A DNA stretch of 64,000 nucleotides from Candidatus Cloacimonadota bacterium (GTDB lineage: Bacteria; Cloacimonadota; Cloacimonadia; JGIOTU-2): assembly GCA_016932035.1 (NCBI GenBank), contig JAFGDR010000023.1:1-64000 (forward strand), in the 5' to 3' direction. The first letter of the stretch is position 1; each line of letters starts with the position of its first letter. The notes beneath the pieces were generated by a model, which did no database searches, had not been told where the DNA came from, and was given only the letters and a program-made list of their open reading frames with translations. Shown here piece after piece: positions 46,483 through 54,986 of this stretch. A program made the position numbers and the translations under genes.

Positions 46483-48351
46483 ATGAAATCTCTTACCAGC
46501 GATAAGAAGAGCAAGATAAGTCTAGTTATTATATTGATAGCAATTCTTATCTTTATCAATCCGCTCTTTATTACAACTCAAAAACAACTTTTTTTTCCTA
46601 CTAAAATACTCGTTCAGCAAATCCTGATTCTTATCATACTTATATCTTTTCTGCTTTACAAGCATATTGAAAGAATAAAAATTTCCCAACAACTCATCAT
46701 TCTCGGCTTATATATTCTATATTTATTTATACGAACAATCATCCAGCCAGTTCCAAGTTATGGATTTGAACAACTCGTTTATCTCATCCCGTATTTTTTA
46801 CTTTATGCAATTCTTTCTCAACTCAACTTGAACAAGAATGAAATGTTGTTTATTAGTAATACATTTCTATTAAGTTTTATTGTATCAATCGTTTTTGGAA
46901 TTTTTCTCCAATCCAAGCATTCCAGTTTTTCGAACTTTTCGAGACTTCAGCTCACTTGGGCAAATGCTAACTATCTTGCGAGTTATCTATTAGTTACATT
47001 GGCATTTGTGTTATATTCATGGAAAACATCAAAGGAAAAATGGATTCATGTTATATCAGCAACTAGCATAGCAATTGTTCTGATCTTCTTACTTTGGACT
47101 CAATCAAGAGGTGGGCTTGTTAGTTTTTTTCTTATTCTTATCTGTATTTTTCTTTTTTATGCAATTAAAAATAAAAAGAAATGGTTGATTGCAGGTTTAT
47201 CTGTAATCATTATCATATTTATTATTGGCTCTATATATGTATTCAGGACAATACGTCCTCAAACATTGATCTTTCGAGAGAGAATTTATCAAGCGGATGT
47301 TCACTATATCAAACATAATTTTGTTTTCGGATCTGGTGTTGGAACTTTTGTCAGAGAATTCCCCCAATACAGATTAAAGGACTATAAATTGTATGGGCAA
47401 GAGGATATTATATCTCATGCACACAACGAATTTATTGAGGTATGGGCAGAGACTGGTATTGTGGGTATAGCATTAATTCTTCTTTTCTTTTTGTCTCTTA
47501 TCAAAAATTTTAAAAATAATATTAATAGTAAAAACAAATATTTTCTATATGCTGCAGGATTTTCTTTACTGCTTCTTCTCATACATAATCTCTTTTCTAT
47601 TACAATGCGAATTCCACCAATTCTCTTTTATTTCTTTGTGCTGACAGGATTCCTCGCACAAAATTATAATAAGGAAAATGGTTCAAAGGTTAGATTTGTC
47701 TCAAAATTTATTCTTATAGTTTTTGTAGTAGTTTTGATCATTTGTATTTATCAGCAATTGAGAACAATTCAGGGATTAAAACATTTTTCTCGATCAGAAG
47801 AATTATATGCACAAAAAGATCCAAATCTAATGATGTCTGCAATTCTTGAAGCAGAAAAGGCATCAAAGTATATTCCTGAAAACGCAGATCTGCTTTATCA
47901 TAAAGGATTCTTGTACTCAATGCAGCAGGATGATGTCAATGCATTAAAGACCTACCAGAAGCTTGAGAAAGTAGCTCCATATTACCCTCAGCTCTTTTTC
48001 TGGAAAGGGTATATCCTTTCTCTAAAAGGAGATTGGATTGCATCGGTAAAGAGTTATAAGAGAGAGATAGAATATAATGAGTATCCAAAGGTTTATTTCA
48101 ATCTTGCAATAGCGTATCATTATTTGGGAGATGAGAATAAATCTATGCTCAACTTCCTGCACTTTGCTGAAAAAATAAAACTCAAAATAGAAAAACATCT
48201 TATCAAAGACAAGCAGCAAATCCTCGAAGAAGAAGGGTGGAATTTGAAATTTGCCCTCGACAAACTTGAAGAATATTATAAAAAGAACGTTGCTCTATCC
48301 AATAGAATAAAAGAATTAAAAGGATGTTTTTTTCCGGAAGGTAATAATTAG
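46483..48351 (+). CDS. O-antigen ligase-like membrane protein with TPR tail
   Basis: Ten or more membrane helices fill the first 430 residues; the signature LLWTQSRGGLVSFFL is characteristic of the O-antigen ligase/Wzy (PF04932) family, followed by the conserved SHAHNEFIEVWAETG loop. The last 180 residues are soluble tetratricopeptide-like repeats (ADLLYHKGFLYSMQ, PQLFFWKGYILSLKG, PKVYFNLAIAYHYLG). Such proteins join or polymerise surface glycans; T9SS cargo can be attached to A-LPS, so a link to sorting is possible but not shown. The ATG directly follows a terminator and has no good ribosome site. Confidence 0.85.
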   Translation: MKSLTSDKKSKISLVIILIAILIFINPLFITTQKQLFFPTKILVQQILILIILISFLLYKHIERIKISQQLIILGLYILYLFIRTIIQPVPSYGFEQLVYLIPYFLLYAILSQLNLNKNEMLFISNTFLLSFIVSIVFGIFLQSKHSSFSNFSRLQLTWANANYLASYLLVTLAFVLYSWKTSKEKWIHVISATSIAIVLIFLLWTQSRGGLVSFFLILICIFLFYAIKNKKKWLIAGLSVIIIIFIIGSIYVFRTIRPQTLIFRERIYQADVHYIKHNFVFGSGVGTFVREFPQYRLKDYKLYGQEDIISHAHNEFIEVWAETGIVGIALILLFFLSLIKNFKNNINSKNKYFLYAAGFSLLLLLIHNLFSITMRIPPILFYFFVLTGFLAQNYNKENGSKVRFVSKFILIVFVVVLIICIYQQLRTIQGLKHFSRSEELYAQKDPNLMMSAILEAEKASKYIPENADLLYHKGFLYSMQQDDVNALKTYQKLEKVAPYYPQLFFWKGYILSLKGDWIASVKSYKREIEYNEYPKVYFNLAIAYHYLGDENKSMLNFLHFAEKIKLKIEKHLIKDKQQILEEEGWNLKFALDKLEEYYKKNVALSNRIKELKGCFFPEGNN

Positions 48352-48428
48352 CTTAAAAGACCTATTTTTCTTTACTACCCTTGCAACATACTTTTTAAAT
48401 AGCCATTTTAATGCATGAAGAGGTGAAC

Positions 48429-50069
48429 ATGAAAAAGAAATATGAAGAACTCGTTTTGAAACTGACAGAGAGATTTCCAGAACGGCAGAAAGAGTTCCTG
48501 ACCGGGTCTTCTGAAAAGGTTGAACGTCTCTATACACCGGAAGAAACTGAAAAGATAAAATATAATGAAGATATTGGTTATCCTGGTCTTTATCCCTTTA
48601 CGAGAGGAGTCCAGCCAACTATGTATAGAGGGAGATTGTGGACGATGAGACAATATGCTGGTTTTGGTTCTGCTGAAGAATCAAATCAGAGATATAAATA
48701 TTTGCTTTCACAGGGACAGACCGGTTTGTCTATCGCTTTCGATCTTTGCACTCAAATAGGATATGATTCCGATGATCCTATGAGTGCTGGAGAGGTAGGA
48801 AAGGTCGGTGTTGCAATTGATTCACTTGCAGATATGGAAATTCTTTTTGATGGAATTCCACTTGGTAAAGTATCTACTTCAATGACAATTAATGCACCTG
48901 CTGCAATTATACTTGCAATGTATTTAGCTGTTGCAGAGAAGCAGGGAGTAACACCGGATAAGCTGAAAGGTACAATTCAAAATGATATATTGAAAGAATA
49001 TATTGCACGTGGTACTTATATTTTTCCTCCAAAACAATCAATGAGACTCATTACGAATACTTTTGAGTACTGTTCGCAGAACGTACCATATTGGAATACA
49101 ATCTCAGTTTCTGGCTACCATATACGGGAAGCAGGTTCAACTGCTGCTGAGGAAGTTGCATTTACACTTGCTGATGGTATTGCTTACGTCCAGGCAGCTA
49201 TCGATGCAAAGCTCGAAGTTGACGACTTTGCACCGAGAGTATCATTTTTCTTCAATGCTCATAATGATCTCTTTGAAGAAGTAGCTAAATTTAGAGCTGC
49301 AAGACGATTATGGGCACGTATTATGAAGGATAGGTTCAATACTGATAATCCGAAGTCTCAAATGCTTCGTTTTCATACGCAGACTGGAGGTTCTACACTG
49401 ACAGCTCAGCAGTCAGATAATAATATTGTTCGGGTTGCAATACAAGCCCTTGCTGCAGTGCTTGGTGGAACCCAGTCTTTGCACACGAACTCACGAGACG
49501 AAGCGCTTGCACTCCCAACAGAGGATTCTGTGCGAATTGCGCTACGTACACAGCAGATTATTGGATATGAAAGTGGAGTAACAAATACTGTCGATCCTCT
49601 TGCGGGTTCATATTTTGTAGAAAAGATGACAGAAGATATTGAAAGAAAAGCTGAAGAATATATAAACCAAATCGATGAACTCGGGGGAATGGTCGAAGCA
49701 ATAGAAAAGGGATATGTTCAAAAACAGATCCAGGATAGTGCATATAAATATCAGAAACAAATTGAAAAAAATGAACGAATAATTGTTGGTGTTAATAAGT
49801 TCACTATTGAGGAAGAGTCACCCAAAAATCTTTTAAGAGTCGATGAAAAAGTTGAACTGCAACAGATAGAAAAACTACACAAAGTGAAGGCTGAACGTAG
49901 TGAACAAAAAGTAATTGAAAGTCTCGAGAAAATTCGAAAAGTAGCTCGTACTAATGAGAATATCATACCCTTCCTGCTTGAAGCAGTCAAAACCTATGCT
50001 ACCCTTGGTGAGATTTGTAATGTCTTACGTGAAGAATTTGGTGAATATAACGAACAATTAGTACTTTAA
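48429..50069 (+). CDS. mcmA1: Methylmalonyl-CoA mutase, catalytic (large) subunit
   Basis: Matches the mutase barrel of methylmalonyl-CoA mutase (about 546 residues): [53 protein letters not shown] and [13 protein letters not shown]. The Tyr in PTMYRGR (residue 66) corresponds to the Tyr that distinguishes this mutase from isobutyryl-CoA mutase. The cobalamin-binding domain is absent and encoded by the next gene, as in archaeal-type two-subunit enzymes. ATG at 48429 follows GAGGTG; an ATG at 48411 is in frame but less good. It interconverts methylmalonyl-CoA and succinyl-CoA in propionate or amino acid metabolism. Confidence 0.95.
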   Translation: MKKKYEELVLKLTERFPERQKEFLTGSSEKVERLYTPEETEKIKYNEDIGYPGLYPFTRGVQPTMYRGRLWTMRQYAGFGSAEESNQRYKYLLSQGQTGLSIAFDLCTQIGYDSDDPMSAGEVGKVGVAIDSLADMEILFDGIPLGKVSTSMTINAPAAIILAMYLAVAEKQGVTPDKLKGTIQNDILKEYIARGTYIFPPKQSMRLITNTFEYCSQNVPYWNTISVSGYHIREAGSTAAEEVAFTLADGIAYVQAAIDAKLEVDDFAPRVSFFFNAHNDLFEEVAKFRAARRLWARIMKDRFNTDNPKSQMLRFHTQTGGSTLTAQQSDNNIVRVAIQALAAVLGGTQSLHTNSRDEALALPTEDSVRIALRTQQIIGYESGVTNTVDPLAGSYFVEKMTEDIERKAEEYINQIDELGGMVEAIEKGYVQKQIQDSAYKYQKQIEKNERIIVGVNKFTIEEESPKNLLRVDEKVELQQIEKLHKVKAERSEQKVIESLEKIRKVARTNENIIPFLLEAVKTYATLGEICNVLREEFGEYNEQLVL

Positions 50070-50084
50070 GAGGAATATATAAAT

Positions 50085-50480
50085 ATGAAAAAAATAAGAA
50101 TATTGATTGCAAAACCTGGTCTTGATGGTCATGATAGAGGTGCAAAATTCGTGTCCCGAGCGCTCAGAGATGCAGGATATGAAGTTATTTATACAGGTAT
50201 TCGGCAAACCCCTGAACAGATCGTAGCATCAGCTATTCAGGAAGATGTGGATTTTCTTGGAATGAGCATACTCTCTGGGGCGCATAATGTCCTCTTTAAA
50301 AAAATCATGAGCATTCTCAAAAAGGAAGATGCTGAAGATATTATAGTTTTTGCCGGTGGTGTCATACCTGATGAAGATATTCCATATTTAAAATCACTCG
50401 GCATTAGAGCAATATTTACTCCAGGAACATCTTCAGAAGACATTATTCGATTCATAGAAGAGAACGCAACAAAAGCATAG
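50085..50480 (+). CDS. mcmA2: Methylmalonyl-CoA mutase, cobalamin-binding subunit
   Basis: A 131-residue B12-binding domain with D-x-H-x-x-G (Asp14, His16, Gly19 in LDGHDRG), SILSGAHN and [10 protein letters not shown] that cradle the corrinoid. It is 15 bases after the catalytic subunit and completes the split enzyme. A tryptophanase gene starts 12 bases later. Confidence 0.96.
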   Translation: MKKIRILIAKPGLDGHDRGAKFVSRALRDAGYEVIYTGIRQTPEQIVASAIQEDVDFLGMSILSGAHNVLFKKIMSILKKEDAEDIIVFAGGVIPDEDIPYLKSLGIRAIFTPGTSSEDIIRFIEENATKA

Positions 50481-50492
50481 ATAGGAGATCAC

Positions 50493-51872
50493 ATGGCAAA
50501 ATATCCTGTTGAACCTTTCAAAATTAAAATGGTAGAACCCATCAAGATCTTAAGCAAAGATCAAAGAATAAGAAAAATAAAAGAAGCTAAATACAACTTA
50601 TTCAACGTGAAAGCAGAGGATATTTTCATTGACCTCCTTACGGATAGCGGTACTTCTGCGATGAGTGATTCTCAGTGGGCAGGAATAATGATGGGTGATG
50701 AATCATACGCTGGAAGCAGGAGTTTCAAGCATTTTGAAGGCACCGTTAAAAGTATTTTTGGATTCGAGAATGTTATCCCAACACATCAAGGACGAGCTGC
50801 TGAAGCGCTTCTCTTTTCATCAATATTAAAGCCGGGTGATTATGTTCCGAGTAATATACATTTCGATACGACAGAAGGAAATATACGAAATAATGCGGGA
50901 ATCCCTGTTGCCTGTGTGATCGATGAAGGACTTGATCCTGCAAGCATACATCCTTTTAAAGGAAATATTGACCTGAATAAACTTCAAAAACTTGTGGATG
51001 AAGTTGGTGTAGACAAAATCCCAATTGCAATGATAACGATCACAAACAATAGTGGTGGTGGTCAGCCGGTTTCTCTGGAAAATATCAAGCAGGTATATTC
51101 CTTTTGGAAAAAATATAATATTCCTCTTTTCATCGACGCATGTAGATATGCCGAAAATGCCTATTTCATCAAAATGAGAGAGAAGGGATATGAGAATAAA
51201 ACCATTAAGTATATTGCACAAGAGATCTTTGCACATGCAGATGGTGCAACAATGTCAGCAAAAAAGGATGCTCTTGTTAATATTGGCGGTTTTATCACAC
51301 TCCGAGACAGCGAGTTAGCAAAAAAACTTATCAGCAGGCTTATTATAACTGAAGGTTTCAGAACCTATGGCGGATTGTCGGGTCGTGATCTTGAAGCAGT
51401 AGCTATCGGTTTGAAAGAGGGTTTAAATGAGGATTACCTGAAATACAGGATCGAACAAACAGCCTATCTTGGCGAAAGCTTGCTCGAGAATGGTATACCG
51501 ATTGTTCAACCTCCGGGGGGTCATGCGATCTATCTTGATGCACTATCTATTTTACCGAATATTCCACAGAAGCATTTTCCAGCACAATCACTCGCAGTTG
51601 CTCTCTATATTGAGGGTGGGATACGCGGAGTGGAGATTGGAAGTTTGATGTTTGCTTATGCTGATGAAAAAACGGGAAAAACAGTGTATCCTGACCTTGA
51701 GCTTGTTCGTCTTGCAATTCCTCGTCGCGTATACACAAGAGCACATTTTGACTATGTTGTCGAAACGCTGAAAAAGGTCATGGATAACAAAGATAAGCTC
51801 AAAGGATTTAAAATAACATATCAACCAGAGTTACTCAGACATTTTACTGTCGAGTTAGAAGAAAATTCTTAG
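50493..51872 (+). CDS. tnaA: Tryptophanase (PLP-dependent beta-eliminating lyase)
   Basis: Beta-eliminating lyase of the tryptophanase/tyrosine phenol-lyase family with the PLP Lys258 in MSAKKDAL, DSGTSAMSDSQW and THQGRAAE. Specificity residues point to tryptophanase: Asp125 in FDTTEGN (Thr in tyrosine phenol-lyase) and Ile382 in GVEIGS, where tyrosine phenol-lyase has the phenol-specific Arg. The ending LLRHFTVEL and the PNIPQKHFPAQSLA segment also match tryptophanase. It cleaves tryptophan to indole, pyruvate and ammonia. Its place between mutase and LeuC-type genes suggests an amino-acid-fermentation operon. Confidence 0.88.
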   Translation: MAKYPVEPFKIKMVEPIKILSKDQRIRKIKEAKYNLFNVKAEDIFIDLLTDSGTSAMSDSQWAGIMMGDESYAGSRSFKHFEGTVKSIFGFENVIPTHQGRAAEALLFSSILKPGDYVPSNIHFDTTEGNIRNNAGIPVACVIDEGLDPASIHPFKGNIDLNKLQKLVDEVGVDKIPIAMITITNNSGGGQPVSLENIKQVYSFWKKYNIPLFIDACRYAENAYFIKMREKGYENKTIKYIAQEIFAHADGATMSAKKDALVNIGGFITLRDSELAKKLISRLIITEGFRTYGGLSGRDLEAVAIGLKEGLNEDYLKYRIEQTAYLGESLLENGIPIVQPPGGHAIYLDALSILPNIPQKHFPAQSLAVALYIEGGIRGVEIGSLMFAYADEKTGKTVYPDLELVRLAIPRRVYTRAHFDYVVETLKKVMDNKDKLKGFKITYQPELLRHFTVELEENS

Positions 51873-51879
51873 GATTAAT

Positions 51880-53109
51880 ATGGGAAAAACAATCATTGAA
51901 AAAATAATTCAGATGCATTCAGATGAAGATGTATCAGCAGGCAAGATCGTCTGGATGAAGCTGGATGTGCGGACTGCTCGCGATTTTGGCGGTCCGAATG
52001 TTGTGAAAAATTTAGAAAAGCATTATCCTGACGCAGAACTTCCAGATAAAGATAATGTGTTCTTCACATTTGATACGGTTGCACCCGCAAAAACCATTCC
52101 TTATGCTAATAATCAGCAGATTTGCCGTGATTATGCAAAAAAGAATGGTCTTAAGGTGTATGATGTCGATGCAGGAATCGGTACACATATTCTTATGGAA
52201 AAAGGCTTTGCTCAGCCTGGGAGAACCCTTGTGGGAACAGACAGTCATTTCAACATACTCGGTGCTGTTAATGCGTTTGGACAAGGTATGGGAGATCAGG
52301 ATATTGCATTTGGTTTTAGAACGGGTAAAACCTGGTTTGAAGTACCTGAAACAATAAAGATAAATCTTAACGGCAAATTCTCCTATCCTTCCACAGGGAA
52401 GGACCTTGTGCTATTCATTCTCAAGAGAATCGGCAGCAAGGGGGCACTTGGAAAGTGTATTGAATATTATGGAGATTGTCTGCAGGATTTAAGTTTTGCT
52501 GAGTATATTACTCTTTGTAGCATGATGACAGAAATGGGCGGCATCGTTGCATTTCCTGAACAAAATCCTCATGTCTCACAATGGCTTCTTGAAAGAACTG
52601 GTGAAGATCAGAATTTCATCACAGCTGATGAGGATGCCATATACTCGGATGAGATTGACATCGATGTAACAGATCTTCAACCCCAAATAGCATGTCCTCC
52701 AAAACCAGATAACGTTAAGAACGTTTCAGAACTCAAAGGACTCAAAGTCGGATCTGTTTTTGTCGGTTCCTGTACAAACGGACGAATCGAGGATATGAGA
52801 TATCTGGCAGATATTCTCAAAGGAAACCATGTTGCTGATGGAATAATGCTCCGAGTAGTTCCTGCAACGCGGGAAGTATATGGGCAAATGCTCCAAGAAG
52901 GTTTGATAGAAGCCCTTTTTCAGGCAGGAGCGATCGTCTCTAATCCGGGATGTGGAGGATGCGCCTCCGGACAAATTGGAATGACTGGAAAAGGTGAAGT
53001 CCAAATTTCCACTTCAAATAGAAATTTCAAAGGCAAGCAGGGTGATGGAGAAACATATCTGGCAAGTCCTATCACTGCTGCATTTGCTGCAATCAAAGGA
53101 GAACTATAA
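51880..53109 (+). CDS. leuC: 3-Isopropylmalate dehydratase-type hydro-lyase, large subunit
   Basis: Aconitase-family large subunit with three Fe-S cysteines, Cys298 in VGSCTNGR, and Cys358 and Cys361 in NPGCGGC, plus GIGTHILMEKGF and GTDSHFNILGAVNAFGQG. At 409 residues it is the short, archaeal/homoaconitase-like class of LeuC. Substrate could be isopropylmalate, homocitrate or dimethylmalate; no leuA or leuB is nearby, so the leucine pathway is not established. Its partner subunit is at 54434, separated by an M23 peptidase gene. Confidence 0.85.
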   Translation: MGKTIIEKIIQMHSDEDVSAGKIVWMKLDVRTARDFGGPNVVKNLEKHYPDAELPDKDNVFFTFDTVAPAKTIPYANNQQICRDYAKKNGLKVYDVDAGIGTHILMEKGFAQPGRTLVGTDSHFNILGAVNAFGQGMGDQDIAFGFRTGKTWFEVPETIKINLNGKFSYPSTGKDLVLFILKRIGSKGALGKCIEYYGDCLQDLSFAEYITLCSMMTEMGGIVAFPEQNPHVSQWLLERTGEDQNFITADEDAIYSDEIDIDVTDLQPQIACPPKPDNVKNVSELKGLKVGSVFVGSCTNGRIEDMRYLADILKGNHVADGIMLRVVPATREVYGQMLQEGLIEALFQAGAIVSNPGCGGCASGQIGMTGKGEVQISTSNRNFKGKQGDGETYLASPITAAFAAIKGEL

Positions 53110-53118
53110 CGTACTACT

Positions 53119-54345
53119 ATGAAGAACCTGTTTTTGCTCTTGCTACTGGTTGTCATTTTGATCACATGTACTCATCAGGAAGAATTAATAGAGATAGAAC
53201 CTCCTGATCCGTATGAGCATGTAATTGGTAGACTGAAAACCGGAAAGTCTTTATACTCAGTTCTTTTAGATAATAATGTATCATATCAGGATGCATACAA
53301 GATCACCAAAGAACTTAACTCTATATATGACCTGAGATATTCACATCCTAATGACAGTTTTCATTTAAAAATTGATACGCTTGGAATTGTTCAGGTAATT
53401 GAGTATTCACCTAATAAGATTGAAAAATATATTGTTGCACGTGATTCGACTGATGAATTCGAAGTATTCCATGAAAAGCTCGTACTCGAAAAAGAGGTTA
53501 AGCTTCTTACAACGATACTGAAATCTTCATTATACGAAACACTGATCAATGGGGGACTTGATCCTCAGCTCGTTATGAAGTTCAGCGATATTTTTCAATG
53601 GGATATCGACTTTTTTATAGATCCTCGAGAAGGGGATACCTGCTCGATTGTATATGAAGCATACAGTCATGATGGAGAAATTTTACAGTATGGTGAGATT
53701 TTAGGTGCTTCATATAAAGGGAAATTATTTGATCTGACTGCGTATTATTTTGATAATGGGAATAACATTCATGGCTATTATAATGAGTATGGTGAATCAT
53801 TTCAAAAAGCATTTCTCCGTTCACCACTAAATTATTCTTTTATCAGCTCATATTTCGGTATGCGCCTGCACCCGATAACAAAGCAGGTCTGGCTGCACAA
53901 TGGCGTGGATTATGCTGCCCCTCTCGGTACGCCTGTAGCAAGCTCTGCAGATGGAACGGTCATTCATAAAGGGTGGAAGGGTGGTCATCCAACACCAAAG
54001 GGGAATACTGGCGGATATGGTTATACGGTTATGATACGGCATTCGAATGGCTATAAAACGCTTTACGGTCATTTGAGTTCGTATGCTAAGAATCTCTACG
54101 TAGGAAAACGGGTTGTTCAAGGTGAAATAATCGGTTATGTCGGCTCAACAGGATGGTCAACAGGACCGCATCTTCATTATACGATCTATCATCATGATGC
54201 TCCCATCAATCCTTTGTCACTCAATAATGTTTCAGGACCTCCTATTCCGAAAGAATATATCGATACATTTAATGAATCCGTTCATAACATTAATACACTT
54301 CTCGAACAATCCAACAAAACATTTTTGCAATCAATTTTCGGTTGA
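53119..54345 (+). CDS. M23 metallopeptidase, probable lipoprotein
   Basis: The N-terminus ends in a lipobox-like VILITC, so Cys17 may be lipidated. The C-terminal third is an M23 (lysostaphin-type) domain with ligands in HNGVDYA and HLHYTIYH, and an unusual spacing with a long loop (GWKGGHPTPKGNTGGYG). Residues 100-250 form the OapA-like/N-terminal region seen in membrane-anchored endopeptidases. It would cut peptidoglycan cross-bridges in the periplasm. It is 9 bases after leuC and ends in TGA, with an in-frame TAA two codons later. Confidence 0.88.
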   Translation: MKNLFLLLLLVVILITCTHQEELIEIEPPDPYEHVIGRLKTGKSLYSVLLDNNVSYQDAYKITKELNSIYDLRYSHPNDSFHLKIDTLGIVQVIEYSPNKIEKYIVARDSTDEFEVFHEKLVLEKEVKLLTTILKSSLYETLINGGLDPQLVMKFSDIFQWDIDFFIDPREGDTCSIVYEAYSHDGEILQYGEILGASYKGKLFDLTAYYFDNGNNIHGYYNEYGESFQKAFLRSPLNYSFISSYFGMRLHPITKQVWLHNGVDYAAPLGTPVASSADGTVIHKGWKGGHPTPKGNTGGYGYTVMIRHSNGYKTLYGHLSSYAKNLYVGKRVVQGEIIGYVGSTGWSTGPHLHYTIYHHDAPINPLSLNNVSGPPIPKEYIDTFNESVHNINTLLEQSNKTFLQSIFG

Positions 54346-54433
54346 TTTAAATAAGTTTGTATATTATATGGTCCAAAGGATTTATTCAGCAAAAAATTTG
54401 ACAGTTTAAATGGAGTAGCACGTTTTATCTATA

Positions 54434-54958
54434 ATGCAAAAAGACTGTAAAATAACCGGCAAAATTTGGCTTATACTCGATCAAAACAATCATCTTATTA
54501 ATGATATCGACACTGATATGATCTTTCACAATCAATACCTAGCGATCACTGAAATCGAAAAAATGGGACAATATACGTTTGACAATCTTGAAGGTTGGAA
54601 GGATTTTGCAGCTAAAGCAGTAAAAGGTGATATTGTTATTGCTGGAAAAAACTTCGGTGCCGGATCATCACGGCAACAAGCTGTTGACTGTTTTGCTTCT
54701 CTCGGCATTCAAGCTATACTCGCTGAATCATTTGGTGCAATTTATAAAAGAAATGCCATCAATTCCGGGTTGCCAATTTTAACAATTACACACATCGAAC
54801 TTGATAACCTTTCTCAACGACGCGAAATCACCCTTGATCTTGAGAAAGGTATTGTTTCGACTCCATATATTCAAATAGAACCTTTTTCAAAAGTTCAGTT
54901 TGATATTTATCAGGCAGGTAATTTATTTACTTTCGGAAAACAAGTAATTAATAAATAA
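54434..54958 (+). CDS. leuD: 3-Isopropylmalate dehydratase-type hydro-lyase, small subunit
   Basis: A 174-residue swivel subunit with NDIDTDMIF, GKNFGAGSSRQQAVDC, and AILAESFGAIYKRNAINSGLPIL, characteristic of LeuD. It pairs with the large subunit at 51880. Loop residues around FGAGSSRQQA help decide the substrate and match the archaeal-type form rather than enterobacterial LeuD. No clear ribosome site precedes the ATG, and 88 bases separate it from the peptidase gene, so it may be expressed separately. Confidence 0.88.
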   Translation: MQKDCKITGKIWLILDQNNHLINDIDTDMIFHNQYLAITEIEKMGQYTFDNLEGWKDFAAKAVKGDIVIAGKNFGAGSSRQQAVDCFASLGIQAILAESFGAIYKRNAINSGLPILTITHIELDNLSQRREITLDLEKGIVSTPYIQIEPFSKVQFDIYQAGNLFTFGKQVINK

Positions 54959-54986
54959 AAAAAATACAAAGAAAGGAGCAACAAAA

